From positions 1 to 64,000 of the forward strand of contig JAVBLA010000024.1 of assembly GCA_031553775.1 (NCBI GenBank): 64,000 nt of DNA, given 5' to 3'. Positions 7,827 through 16,178 of the stretch are shown piece by piece. The DNA comes from JAISFI01 sp031553775. GTDB lineage: Bacteria > Bacteroidota > Bacteroidia > Bacteroidales > Azobacteroidaceae. The position numbers were made by a program, and so were the translations under genes. Positions within the stretch are counted from its first letter, which is position 1. Each line of letters opens with the position of its first letter. The notes beneath the pieces are model-generated. The model searched no databases, was not told the origin of the DNA, and saw only the letters and a list, made by a program, of their open reading frames with translations.

Positions 7827-8519
7827 TCAGAAGAAATAGGCAGCTGAAACTTTAATATTGCTATTTCTGATAGATGAAAGATCAAGTGCTTTTTTGGCAT
7901 CACTCCAACCTTCTGCTCCCACCATATCCACGAGGCCCAGGTCATATCCTACAGTTACCTGAATTTTGCTAATTTCAACTCCTCCCATAAAAGAAAGACC
8001 TGCATCAAATCTTTTTAGCAGACCATCATCAGAAAAAATATCATCAGAACCTGAAATTGCATATGCAAGATACGGACCGGCTCCTAAAATAACATTTAAG
8101 CCCAAACCTGCCGGTATTTTATAACCTACATAGATAGGTAATTGCAGATAATTTAAGTTTATATTTTCCGATTCACTAGCAGATACTCCGGCCACTTTTG
8201 CTTTTATTTCATTTCCCATTCCCAAGGAAGAATATAAAAGCTCGGGTTGAATAAAAAGGCTACCCATCTCAAATTGAGCAACAAGTCCTAAATGGAATCC
8301 TAATTTGTAAGAAGTGGAGTAACTAATGTCTGCACCTTCAAATTCTTCAGAAAACTCATCTGCATAACTTAATGTTTTATCCATCATATCTCCAAAACCA
8401 GACACGTTGGAGGCGTTCAAACCGGCCTTAACCCCAAATTTCAAACCTTGAGCATTCGTAAAAGCAACAAATGTAAATAAAACCAAAGCTGTAAACAGCA
8501 CTTTAGATAAATTTTTCAT
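7827..8519 (-). CDS. outer-membrane beta-barrel protein (PF13568-type), paralogue B
   Basis: 230 residues starting at the ATG at 8519; an upstream in-frame TTG adds only two residues. Signal peptide MKNLSKVLFTALVLFTFVAF, cut near TNAQ. The mature start LKFGVKAGLNASNVSGFGDM matches paralogue A, as do IQPELLYSSLG, LNYLQLPIYVGYKI and VILGAGPYLAYA and the C-terminal IRNSNIKVSAAYFF. It differs mainly in the first extracellular loop region. Predicted outer-membrane barrel of unknown ligand. Has its own promoter box and terminator. Confidence 0.88.
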   Translation of the reverse strand: MKNLSKVLFTALVLFTFVAFTNAQGLKFGVKAGLNASNVSGFGDMMDKTLSYADEFSEEFEGADISYSTSYKLGFHLGLVAQFEMGSLFIQPELLYSSLGMGNEIKAKVAGVSASESENINLNYLQLPIYVGYKIPAGLGLNVILGAGPYLAYAISGSDDIFSDDGLLKRFDAGLSFMGGVEISKIQVTVGYDLGLVDMVGAEGWSDAKKALDLSSIRNSNIKVSAAYFF

Positions 8520-8584
8520 ATGCAAAAATCGATTAGTTTGCCCCTACTCTTTTGTGGATTTTCAGGATTCTCCATTTTTTTTAG

Positions 8585-8592
8585 CAAAGGTA
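8585..8592 (-). promoter_or_regulatory. -7 promoter box for barrel paralogue B
   Basis: Minus-strand TACCTTTG, 66 nt upstream of the ATG at 8519. It is identical to the box of glnN and others in this window. Confidence 0.55.
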
Positions 8593-8659
8593 AAGATATT
8601 TATGAAATTTCCTACTTTTCTCAAAAATTTTTCAACAGAATTTTCTAAAAGGATAAAAA

Positions 8660-8683
8660 AAAGGGTGTCAAAAGACACCCTTT
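8660..8683 (-). terminator. intrinsic terminator of the EF-G paralogue
   Basis: A perfect 10-bp stem AAAGGGTGTC / GACACCCTTT with an AAAA loop, followed on the minus strand by an uninterrupted T-run (A-run at 8654-8662 on the plus strand). It lies 25 nt after the EF-G stop. Confidence 0.92.
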
Positions 8684-8707
8684 CAATAATTATCAAACGA
8701 ATCCTGA

Positions 8708-10867
8708 TTATTCCGCTTCCTGTTGTGCAGCTTCGTATTCCTTCAGCAATTTTTCCTGTACATCGGTAGGAACCAGTTCATAGCTGGCAAATTTCATTAC
8801 GAAAGAAGCACGGCCTCCTGTCAGGGAACTTAATGAAGTAGAATAGCTGGACATTTCTTTCAACGGAACTTTGGCATTTAGTTTTTCGTAGCCTTTTTCG
8901 CTGCTCATACCCATAATAACTGCACGGCGTCCCTGCAAATCACCCATCACATCACCCATACAATCGGCAGGAAGGGAAACTTCCACATCGTAGATCGGTT
9001 CGAGGATTTTGGGTCCGGCTTGTTTGAACGCTGTACTGAAGGCATTCCGTCCGGCCAGCATAAATGAAATTTCGTTGGAGTCTACCGGGTGCATTTTACC
9101 ATCGTACACAATTACACGTACATCGCGGGCATAAGATCCGGTGAGCGGCCCCTGCTCTATGCGTCCCATAATTCCTTTCAGGATAGCGGGAAGAAAGCGG
9201 GTATCGATGGAACCACCTACAATGCTGTTGACAAACACCAGTTTACCACCCCAGTCCAGTTCGATTTCCTGAACATCACGGGCCTGGATCTTGAATTCCT
9301 GTCCGTTGAATTTATATACTTCCGGCATCGGCAACCCTTCGGAATACGGTTCCACGATCAGGTGTACTTCACCGAATTGCCCGGCTCCACCCGATTGTTT
9401 TTTATGACGGTAATCAGCCCGGGACGATTTAGTGATCGTTTCCCTGTAGGGTATTTTCGGTTCGATATACTCGATCAGGATTTTATCATTATTCTCGAGT
9501 CTCCATTTCAGGGTTTTCAGGTGGAATTCTCCCTGACCGGAAACGATTGTTTGTTTCAGTTCTTTAGATATTTCTACTACCCAGGTAGGGTCTTCCGCAC
9601 GCATCCGGGTCAGGACTTCACTGAGTTTTTCAGCATCGGCTTCGTTGACCGGTTTAATGGCGCGGCGATATTTAGAGTTAGGATATTTGATAAAATTGAA
9701 TTGGTTTTCGCAACCTTTTCCGTTCAAAGTATTGCCGGTATTCACATCTTTCAGTTTAACCGTGGCGCCGATATCTCCGGCTACCAATTCCGGCACTTCG
9801 TTACGGGTTTGCCCGGCCACTACAAACATCTGGGCGATACGTTCCTTGGAGCCTCGATCGGCATTGAGCAGGTCGTCTCCCGTTTTGATTTTACCCGACA
9901 TTACTTTGAAATACGATACGCGTCCGATATGCGGTTCTACGGTTGTTTTGAAGAAAAAGGCGCTGGTAGGTCCATTCGGATCCGGAGCGACCTCTTTTCC
10001 TTCGGCATTTTGATAATGCGGCATATCGCTAACAAAAGGCACAACGTTCCCGAGGAATTCCATGGTACGGCGAACGCACATGTCCCGTCCGGCACATACG
10101 CAGAAAACAGGAAACATACCCCGTACGATCAATCCTTTACGGATACCTTCGCGCATTTCATCTTCTGTCAAGCTACCCTGATCGAAGAATTTTTCCATCA
10201 GGTTTTCATCATTTTCAGCGGCTGCTTCCACCAAAGCCTGGTGCATTTCTTCCGCTTTATCTTTTTCGGAATCCGGAATATCCAGAACTTCAGGCACTCC
10301 GCCCTCCGGTTTCCATTGGTACATTTTCATTTTAAGCACATCGACCACTGCATTGAACGATGGGCCACAGGTAATAGGATACTGGATGGGAACCACTTTG
10401 CTCCCGTATGTTTCTTTCAGCTGGTTCAACACATTGTCGAAATCGCATTTTTCATTATCCAGCTGATTGACAATGAAAATAACCGGTTTGTTTAATTTTT
10501 CGGTATAGCGGAACATATTGATGGTTCCTACTTCCACACCATACTGTCCGTTGATTACCATCAGGGCCGTATCGGTAACGTTCAGGGCGGAAACAGCGCC
10601 ACCCACAAAGTCGTCCGAACCCGGGCAATCGATGAAATTCAGTTTTTTGTTCATCCATTCCACACTGAATACTGTGGAAAATACGGAATATCCGTATTCT
10701 TTTTCCACCGGGAAATAGTCGGAAACCGTATTGCCGGCTTCGACCGTACCCCTACGTTTTATAACTCCACCCTCGTAAAGCATTGCTTCTGCGAGAGTGG
10801 TTTTCCCAGCGCCAGAACTACCGATAATTGCGATGTTCTTGATTTCATTTGTTTGATAAACTTTCAT
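8708..10867 (-). CDS. fusA2: elongation factor G paralogue with degenerate GTPase site (EF-G2-like)
   Basis: 719 residues with full EF-G architecture: G domain, domain II (PHIGRVSYFKVMSGKIKTGDDL), domains III-V (SGQGEFHLKTLKWRL, SIVGGSIDTRFLPAI, GDVMGDLQGRRAVIMGM). G1 is intact (GSSGAGKTT, residues 16-24). The switch I RGITI motif is lost. G3 reads DCPGSDDF (80-87), so the catalytic His of DxPGH is Ser84. G4 is NQLD rather than NKxD. Bacteroides thetaiotaomicron EF-G2 is a known paralogue lacking GTPase activity that supports translation under carbon limitation; this protein fits that class by residues. It is monocistronic and divergent from hemW, with a strong terminator. A small 7-bp inverted repeat (10891-10908) lies in its leader. 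Confidence 0.9.
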   Translation of the reverse strand: MKVYQTNEIKNIAIIGSSGAGKTTLAEAMLYEGGVIKRRGTVEAGNTVSDYFPVEKEYGYSVFSTVFSVEWMNKKLNFIDCPGSDDFVGGAVSALNVTDTALMVINGQYGVEVGTINMFRYTEKLNKPVIFIVNQLDNEKCDFDNVLNQLKETYGSKVVPIQYPITCGPSFNAVVDVLKMKMYQWKPEGGVPEVLDIPDSEKDKAEEMHQALVEAAAENDENLMEKFFDQGSLTEDEMREGIRKGLIVRGMFPVFCVCAGRDMCVRRTMEFLGNVVPFVSDMPHYQNAEGKEVAPDPNGPTSAFFFKTTVEPHIGRVSYFKVMSGKIKTGDDLLNADRGSKERIAQMFVVAGQTRNEVPELVAGDIGATVKLKDVNTGNTLNGKGCENQFNFIKYPNSKYRRAIKPVNEADAEKLSEVLTRMRAEDPTWVVEISKELKQTIVSGQGEFHLKTLKWRLENNDKILIEYIEPKIPYRETITKSSRADYRHKKQSGGAGQFGEVHLIVEPYSEGLPMPEVYKFNGQEFKIQARDVQEIELDWGGKLVFVNSIVGGSIDTRFLPAILKGIMGRIEQGPLTGSYARDVRVIVYDGKMHPVDSNEISFMLAGRNAFSTAFKQAGPKILEPIYDVEVSLPADCMGDVMGDLQGRRAVIMGMSSEKGYEKLNAKVPLKEMSSYSTSLSSLTGGRASFVMKFASYELVPTDVQEKLLKEYEAAQQEAE

Positions 10868-10890
10868 GTTATTTCATTTTTAATCAGATT

Positions 10891-10908
10891 AAACAATAAA
10901 GATTGTTT
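10891..10908. promoter_or_regulatory. inverted repeat in leader of the EF-G paralogue
   Basis: AAACAAT-AAAG-ATTGTTT is a perfect 7-bp inverted repeat 24 nt upstream of the EF-G paralogue start, between it and a possible -7 box (CAAATTA at 10932-10938 on the plus strand). It could be an operator or a leader hairpin; nothing else supports either reading. Confidence 0.35.
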
Positions 10909-10971
10909 GATACTCTTTTCAGATGAGGGCGCAAATTAGGAAAAAAACTCAGATAATAAAATTAAAAAAAG

Positions 10972-10985
10972 ATGTTATATAACAT
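10972..10985. promoter_or_regulatory. 14-bp perfect palindrome upstream of hemW
   Basis: ATGTTATATAACAT is a perfect palindrome ending 14 nt before the hemW -7 box, exactly over the expected -33 position. Position and symmetry suggest a dimeric regulator site for hemW. The AT-rich sequence also makes chance possible. Confidence 0.4.
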
Positions 10986-10999
10986 AAAAAAGAAAAGTT

Positions 11000-11007
11000 T
11001 ACCTTTG
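11000..11007 (+). promoter_or_regulatory. -7 promoter box of hemW
   Basis: TACCTTTG matches TAnnTTTG and ends only 4 nt before the hemW ATG. A start site at the normal distance would fall at or next to the ATG, implying a leaderless or near-leaderless mRNA. Confidence 0.55.
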
Positions 11008-11011
11008 CAAC

Positions 11012-12157
11012 ATGGCCGGAATTTATATTCATATCCCTTTTTGCCTGAAACGATGCGTATATTGTGATTTTTTTTCGACGACTTCCCTGAAAGAAAAAAT
11101 GGCATATACCGACGCTTTGTGCCGGGAAATCGAACTAAGGAAAGACTATTTAAGCGAAAAGGATATCCAGACGGTTTATTTCGGAGGAGGTACTCCGTCT
11201 TTGCTGAAAGCAGATGATTTCGGTAAAATTTTCGAAAGCATTGCTGCCATTCCTGATAAACACAATAAAATATCCGTCAACCTTCAGGAAGTAACTTTAG
11301 AAGCAAATCCGGACGATATCACACCTGATTACTTAGCAAATCTGCGGCAGCTCCCTTTCAACCGGATCAGTCTAGGCATACAAAGTTTCCTGGATGAAGA
11401 TTTACAATTCCTGAACCGCAGGCATGATGCCACCCGGGCATTGCAGGCTATAGATCAATGCCGGGATGCCGGATTCGACAACATCAGTATCGACCTGATC
11501 TATGGTTTACCTGGGCAAACACAAGAAAACTGGATCAGGAATATAGACCTGGCTATCCGGTCGCGAGTCTGCCATATCTCAGCTTACCATTTGATTTATG
11601 AAGAAGGTACCCGTTTGTATCGCATGCTGCAGGAGAAAAAAATCCGTGCTATCGATGAAGAGTTGAGTGTAAATATGTTTTCCGATATGATCGACCGGTT
11701 AACAACAGCCAGCTTTATTCATTATGAGATATCCAATTTCGGCAAGTCCGGTTTTTTCTCCCGGCACAACAGTTCTTATTGGAACGGGACACATTACATG
11801 GGCATCGGAGCGTCAGCCCATTCTTATAATGGAACAGGCAGGCAATGGAATGTATCATCATTAAAAAGCTATATCGATCACATTTCAGGGGGGATCGTTC
11901 CGGCAGAAGCAGAAATCATAGATCCGGCAACAGCCTATAACGATTATATCCTTACAGGATTAAGAACGATGTGGGGAATCAATCTTCAGCAAATAGAAAA
12001 CCTTTTCGGAGAAAAACAACGGGAATATTGCCTGAAACAGGCCAGGAAACATATTTGCGGAAATATGCTATCATTGGAAGGAGATATTCTCCGGCTGCAA
12101 CGGCCGGGTATTTTTGTATCCGACGGAATTATCAGCGATTTGCTGATTGTACCATAA
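11012..12157 (+). CDS. hemW: HemW, radical SAM heme chaperone (coproporphyrinogen oxidase-like)
   Basis: 381 residues. The radical SAM cluster motif is CxxxCxxC (Cys11, Cys15, Cys18 in PFCLKRCVYCDF), the HemW-type spacing with its fourth Phe. It is followed by VYFGGGTPSLL, LEANPDD, NRISLGIQSF and DLIYGLPGQTQENW, all conserved in the HemN/HemW family. The C-terminal HemN domain includes RHNSSYWNGTHYMGIGASAHSY. HemW delivers heme to acceptor proteins; older annotations call it oxygen-independent coproporphyrinogen III oxidase. The start is canonical for the family. The 3' end overlaps the convergent CYTH gene by 26 bp. Confidence 0.93.
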   Translation: MAGIYIHIPFCLKRCVYCDFFSTTSLKEKMAYTDALCREIELRKDYLSEKDIQTVYFGGGTPSLLKADDFGKIFESIAAIPDKHNKISVNLQEVTLEANPDDITPDYLANLRQLPFNRISLGIQSFLDEDLQFLNRRHDATRALQAIDQCRDAGFDNISIDLIYGLPGQTQENWIRNIDLAIRSRVCHISAYHLIYEEGTRLYRMLQEKKIRAIDEELSVNMFSDMIDRLTTASFIHYEISNFGKSGFFSRHNSSYWNGTHYMGIGASAHSYNGTGRQWNVSSLKSYIDHISGGIVPAEAEIIDPATAYNDYILTGLRTMWGINLQQIENLFGEKQREYCLKQARKHICGNMLSLEGDILRLQRPGIFVSDGIISDLLIVP

Positions 12158-12593
12158 ATGCATTATAGTACTCCGGATTGCCGGTCACTTCTTCGCCCAA
12201 CCAATCCGGTTTTACATATTCTTCTTTTTCGTCCTGAAGTTCCAGTTCGGCTAAAATCAAACCTTCATTCAATCCGCTGAACACATCGACTTCAAAAACA
12301 TGACCGGCACAAGGTACATAATTCCGCACCTTGTCTATTACAGGAAACGGACTCATCCGGATCATTTCCCGGGCATCGGACACGGGAATGGGATATTCAA
12401 ATTCCAGGCGGGAAAATCCATTGTTATCTGCTGCACCTTTAACTGTAAGGAAGGCCTTCTCTCCCTTGATCCGGACACGGATGGTCCGGTCTTCCGAAAT
12501 ACAAAGATAAGCCTGAACAATATGTACCGCATGGGTAATAAATGGAGTAAAATCTCCTTTTACCAGGAATTTACGTTCTATTTCCAACGCCAT
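12132..12593 (-). CDS. CYTH domain protein (triphosphate tunnel metalloenzyme)
   Basis: 153 residues, starting at MALEIERKFLV (ATG at 12593); a longer open frame upstream overlaps the previous gene's end. The N-terminal EIERKF is the ExExK metal/triphosphate-binding signature of CYTH/TTM enzymes. Alternating Arg/Lys and Glu on beta strands (RTIRVRIKGEKAFLTVKG, RLEFEYPIP, FEVDVFSG, LILAELELQ) form the tunnel. Bacterial members of this short type are usually inorganic triphosphatases or of unknown role. The gene follows the lipoprotein gene by 10 nt, so they are probably co-transcribed, and overlaps hemW tail to tail. Confidence 0.9.
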   Translation of the reverse strand: MALEIERKFLVKGDFTPFITHAVHIVQAYLCISEDRTIRVRIKGEKAFLTVKGAADNNGFSRLEFEYPIPVSDAREMIRMSPFPVIDKVRNYVPCAGHVFEVDVFSGLNEGLILAELELQDEKEEYVKPDWLGEEVTGNPEYYNAFMVQSANR

Positions 12594-12603
12594 AAAGACA
12601 GTA

Positions 12604-13200
12604 TTACTTATAACCTTTTCCGTAAGTAAATGAAACAGGAATATATACGGGGCTCGTAATAACCTGACCGCCAACACTCATGCTCGGGCGCAATTTAATA
12701 GTCACTTTACTGGGAGTATCGCTCAAACCGGCAAAATTGAAAGCCATATTTTTCACTGCATCGGCAGATTGCCCACTCAATACCTTTTTCAAATCGAACG
12801 ACAACTGCATAGGAAGTGTAGATGTTGCCCCACCTGCTACCGACAATTGCTGATTAAGTAAACCTTCGGTCATTTGCACATCATCAATTTCCAGAATATA
12901 CTGCAAACCACTCAGAGCAGCAGCCTGTGTACCCGGATTTTTCACATTCAGGTTCAGGGTGAACTGCAAGGGCAGTGAGCTTTTAGATAAAGATGCCAGT
13001 AAACTGGCTGCCGTAAGCGGATTTAAAGACGACAGGGAAGTGGCACTCTGTAAGTCTACTCCTCCTAAATTCAATCCCGAGATGGATTTATAGGTGTACT
13101 GGCACTGGGTGAGGTTGTAGGCACTGCCTGCGACTTGTTTAGCTACATCGCAAGAAAGGAATAACAGGATTACGCTTAGTAAAGAGATTGTTTTTTTCAT
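12604..13200 (-). CDS. LEA-like (WHy/LEA type 2) lipoprotein
   Basis: 198 residues from the ATG at 13200, which begins a signal peptide with lipobox FLSC. The mature part has the LEA-14/WHy beta-sandwich pattern: FTLNLNVKNPGTQAAALSGL, then a short-range strand (QYILEIDDVQMTEG) and LPMQLSFDLKKVLSG. LEA-2 lipoproteins of this kind are common in Bacteroidetes; their role is not established. It is the first gene of a likely two-gene unit with the CYTH protein. A structured non-coding region lies upstream (13250-13560). Confidence 0.8.
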   Translation of the reverse strand: MKKTISLLSVILLFLSCDVAKQVAGSAYNLTQCQYTYKSISGLNLGGVDLQSATSLSSLNPLTAASLLASLSKSSLPLQFTLNLNVKNPGTQAAALSGLQYILEIDDVQMTEGLLNQQLSVAGGATSTLPMQLSFDLKKVLSGQSADAVKNMAFNFAGLSDTPSKVTIKLRPSMSVGGQVITSPVYIPVSFTYGKGYK

Positions 13201-13285
13201 CTGTTTGAAATTTAATGTTTGTGTAATTAACTTTTTGTCTTGAAACAAAAAGTTACAAAAAATTCAAGGCTATGCATTGGAAAAT

Positions 13286-13510
13286 GTTCCTTTTTTCTTG
13301 ATAAAAAAGGAACCAAAAATTAATTTCATTGAAAGTGCTACGCTCCACAATAACCATGCAAGCATGCTTATTGCTCTCGCTTAAACGCACTTTTCAAGGC
13401 TGCGTTCCATTGGCTAAAAAATACTGCGTTACGGCTAAGAGAAAAGAACTCGCACCTCCGGTGCTCAGACAGCTTTTCTCTTTTAACGCCTACACTGCGT
13501 ATTTTTCTTT
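13286..13510. repeat. structured intergenic region with nested inverted repeats
   Basis: The 486-nt space between 13200 and 13687 holds no convincing gene. It contains a perfect 11-bp inverted repeat (13286-13296 / 13303-13313). A larger nested hairpin follows: AAAAATAC (13416-13424 area) pairs with GTATTTTT (13499-13506), AAGAGAAAAG (13437-13446) with CTTTTCTCTT (13473-13482), and GCACC with GGTGC at the tip (13452-13464). I recall similar sequences as intergenic repeats in Bacteroidetes. A 76-codon frame at 13329-13559 crosses both arms and is probably not coding. Confidence 0.6.
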
Positions 13511-13686
13511 ACGCCACTGGCCCGAGGCCGGATCGAAGCCTCATCAGCAACGCATTTAATCAAATTTAAAGACTTCAAATATCTTATTAACTTTAAGGAC
13601 TTTAAATTAATCAGATGGGATCGACTCTTCAATTTTTCTGCAAAAATACAAAAACTGTTGAAGCATAGTTACAATAAGGTAAAAAA

Positions 13687-14739
13687 TTATTTTATTGTAA
13701 CCATGGTTGCGCCGAAACCGTACTCCCGGAAAGAGGCATCCTGACAGGGATAATTTTTATATTTGGTTTTTAGCTCTGTAAGAATGGCATTGCGGAGTAC
13801 ACCATCGCCTTTTCCGTGGATAAACACGATTTTTTGTCCTTTCCGGTCCTTCATTTTTTCAAGAACTTCACGAAATTTTGTCAACTGGTATTCCAGGATA
13901 TCAGCGTTAGACATTCCCGTGGTAGAATCTAATAATTGATTGATATGCAGATCTACTTCTTCCACCGGATTTACCCTGACTTTTTTCTCTATCGGTTGAG
14001 GAAGACGTTTGTCTTCTTTCTTCTTTTGCATCATGGATTCCTGCAATTCAACAGAAGAAACGAGATATTCCCTTTCCGGAACATCATTGATTACCACCGG
14101 ATAAACGATGGCATCATCTTCGAAGAAATCGTTTTCCCGGAAACAGTGGATTTTATAGAATTTTACCGTATCTACCCTTATTTCAACACTATAGGAGTTC
14201 TTTAGTGTATAAGGTTTATCCTGCTTGTATGCTACAAACTGGATACAAACATGTTCCAGGCTATTCAGGTTTTCTTTGCTGAACTCGTGGAGAAACATCT
14301 TGGTATTCGGTTCTATCAAACCATTGTAAAGACTCTGCCAGGCATTATTTTCCCGCGACATATAATTGAATAAGAGAAAATAATTGCTATCGTTAATTAG
14401 ATAGGCTTCATAATTTCCTTTGACAATATCTTTAATATCTTCTGGCAAATAAGCGATATATACATTCAACCGATCTCCTCCAGGAAGCTCTTTTACGAGA
14501 GATTGTTCCTGCACCTTCTTCATCTCAATTACAGGAACCGGCTCCGGCTGCACCCTTGTTGGCGGAGGTGTATGGCGTGTTTGTGTGTCATTTTCTTCAA
14601 TCACCACGCATTCACGGATCAGTACCGGGGTTTCGAAACCGTCTTCTTCCTCTACCAAGACAATGTCTTTTCCCTGAAAACTACGTACAATGCCTCCTCC
14701 TATAGAGCTGAGGAAGCGAACTTTATCTCCAACTTTCAT
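13687..14739 (-). CDS. DUF2027 / Smr-domain protein
   Basis: 350 residues from the ATG at 14739 (MKVGDKVRFLSSIGGG); the longer frame runs into an AT-rich repeat. The N-terminus is an SH3-like small beta domain (residues 1-45) like that of MutS2-type proteins. The middle is the DUF2027 region (NVYIAYLPEDIKDIVKGNYE). The C-terminal Smr domain (about 265-350) has EEVDLHINQL and FIHGKGDGVLR, the nuclease-associated DLHxL and HGxGxG motifs. Smr domains bind or nick nucleic acids, and MutS2-type Smr proteins act on branched DNA or collided ribosomes. Probably cytoplasmic. A -7 box lies upstream at 14833-14840. Confidence 0.88.
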   Translation of the reverse strand: MKVGDKVRFLSSIGGGIVRSFQGKDIVLVEEEDGFETPVLIRECVVIEENDTQTRHTPPPTRVQPEPVPVIEMKKVQEQSLVKELPGGDRLNVYIAYLPEDIKDIVKGNYEAYLINDSNYFLLFNYMSRENNAWQSLYNGLIEPNTKMFLHEFSKENLNSLEHVCIQFVAYKQDKPYTLKNSYSVEIRVDTVKFYKIHCFRENDFFEDDAIVYPVVINDVPEREYLVSSVELQESMMQKKKEDKRLPQPIEKKVRVNPVEEVDLHINQLLDSTTGMSNADILEYQLTKFREVLEKMKDRKGQKIVFIHGKGDGVLRNAILTELKTKYKNYPCQDASFREYGFGATMVTIK

Positions 14740-14746
14740 CTTTAGA

Positions 14747-14829
14747 AATTGATAATTGAAAATTGATAATTGAAAATTAGCATTCAGGCATTTCATTTTC
14801 AGTTTTCAATTTTCAATTTTTAATTATTG
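14747..14829. repeat. AT-rich intergenic repeat (TTGAAAATTG family) with tandem and inverted copies
   Basis: ATTGATAATTGAAA is present twice back to back (14748-14761, 14762-14775), and an inverted version follows at 14795-14829 (TTTTCAATTTTCAATTTTTA). It could form a hairpin in the leader of the Smr gene. Related motifs occur at 32057-32080 and 55703-55733. Confidence 0.7.
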
Positions 14830-14832
14830 AGG

Positions 14833-14840
14833 CAAAGGTA
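14833..14840 (-). promoter_or_regulatory. -7 promoter box of the DUF2027/Smr gene
   Basis: Minus-strand TACCTTTG. If used, the transcript carries the AT-rich repeat in its roughly 90-nt leader. Confidence 0.5.
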
Positions 14841-14924
14841 GGGAATTTTCATTACTTTCACAGAATATACGGAGTCGTCTCGGAGAAATTGCGAATAAAT
14901 TCGCATTTCCCTCTCAGCTTTCAC

Positions 14925-14932
14925 TATATTTG
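14925..14932 (+). promoter_or_regulatory. -7 promoter box of queA
   Basis: TATATTTG matches TAnnTTTG, 20 nt upstream of the queA ATG at 14952. It lies inside the longer open frame and so supports the internal start. Confidence 0.5.
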
Positions 14933-14951
14933 CGGAAAGTTTTACAGAAGA

Positions 14952-16178
14952 ATGGACAAAACTCAACAGATCAGGATCGAAGTGTATGATTATCCGTTAC
15001 CAGATGAAAAGATTGCCAAATTTCCATTGGAAAAACGAGATGAGTCTAAATTATTAATATATCGGTCGGGCGAAATTTCGGAAACCAGATTCAAACAGAT
15101 CAGTGATTACTTACCTGAAAATGCCCTGATGATCTTCAATAATACCCGGGTAATCCAGGCTCGTCTTATTTTCAGGAAAGAGACAGGTGCCCGGATCGAG
15201 ATTTTTTGCCTGGAACCCAAAGAGCCGTCCGATTATGTTCTGGCATTCCAGGAAAGGAAATGTTGCAGCTGGCTTTGCATGGTAGGGAATGCTAAAAAAT
15301 GGAAAAACGGAAAATTGGAGTTGATTTCAACCCATGACATGGAAAATGTCATCCCGATTTCTGTTACCGCAGAAAAAATAGAAAGCTATGGAGAAACCGC
15401 TCTCATTCGTTTTGAATGGAATAACGACAAACTGTGTTTTGCCGATATCCTGGAACAATACGGAGAGTTACCCATTCCTCCTTACCTGAACCGGAAAACA
15501 GAAGAAAAAGACAAAGTAACTTATCAAACGATTTATTCTAAAATCAACGGTTCTGTGGCTGCACCCACAGCCGGGCTGCATTTTACTCCGGCAGTTTTCG
15601 ACAGTCTGAAAGAAAAAAATATTATCCGGGAAGAAGTTACACTGCATGTCGGCGCCGGTACTTTCAAACCAGTGAAGAGCGAAACCATCGAAAATCACGA
15701 GATGCACACCGAATTGATTTCGGCAAACAAAAAAACCATAGAGCTTCTCTTGCAATATACAGGCAAAGTATATGCAGTGGGAACCACTTCTGTCAGAACA
15801 CTCGAAAGCTTGTACTATATAGGAGTAATACTTGAAAAAAATCCGGATCCCGAACTCTTCGAAATATCCCAGTGGATGCCTTATCAGGAAGAGAATAATA
15901 ATATCTCCACCCGGAAAGCACTGGAAAATATTATCCAGTATCTCAATAAAAAACAACTGCAAACAGTAACCGCTCATACACGCATCATGATTGCCCCCGG
16001 CTATACATTCAAAATTATGGATGGGATTATTACCAATTTTCATCAGCCGAAAAGCACGTTATTGTTGTTGATTTCAGCATTTACAGGGGAAAACTGGAAA
16101 AAAATCTATGATTATGCACTGAGGAATGATTTTAGGTTTTTGAGTTATGGGGATAGTTGTTTGTTAGTTAAGAGTTAA
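14952..16178 (+). CDS. queA: S-adenosylmethionine:tRNA ribosyltransferase-isomerase-type protein (QueA family)
   Basis: 408 residues. QueA transfers and isomerises the ribosyl part of SAM onto preQ1-tRNA to make epoxyqueuosine. Family motifs are present: MIFNNTRVIQARL, the YQTIYSKINGSVAAPTAGLH signature, LHVGAGTFKPV, ENHEMHTE and TTSVRTLESL. It is longer than typical ~345-residue QueA, with an insert region around residues 85-160; such long forms exist in Bacteroidetes. The start MDKTQQIRIEVYDY fits the family; the frame upstream to 14889 crosses the promoter. The final residues (LVKS and stop) are encoded by the left arm of an inverted-repeat element that begins at 16167. Confidence 0.9.
   Translation: MDKTQQIRIEVYDYPLPDEKIAKFPLEKRDESKLLIYRSGEISETRFKQISDYLPENALMIFNNTRVIQARLIFRKETGARIEIFCLEPKEPSDYVLAFQERKCCSWLCMVGNAKKWKNGKLELISTHDMENVIPISVTAEKIESYGETALIRFEWNNDKLCFADILEQYGELPIPPYLNRKTEEKDKVTYQTIYSKINGSVAAPTAGLHFTPAVFDSLKEKNIIREEVTLHVGAGTFKPVKSETIENHEMHTELISANKKTIELLLQYTGKVYAVGTTSVRTLESLYYIGVILEKNPDPELFEISQWMPYQEENNNISTRKALENIIQYLNKKQLQTVTAHTRIMIAPGYTFKIMDGIITNFHQPKSTLLLLISAFTGENWKKIYDYALRNDFRFLSYGDSCLLVKS

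Noticed and set aside
9089..10495. 468-codon plus-strand open frame opposite the EF-G paralogue
   Set aside because: It lies wholly antisense to a strongly supported EF-G gene, has a Phe/His-rich composition typical of a mirrored coding strand and no domain, signal or promoter.
13329..13559. 76-codon plus-strand frame in the 13.2-13.7 kb intergenic region
   Set aside because: It crosses both arms of the nested palindromes, has no ribosome site and no protein-like composition; the region is better read as a structured repeat.
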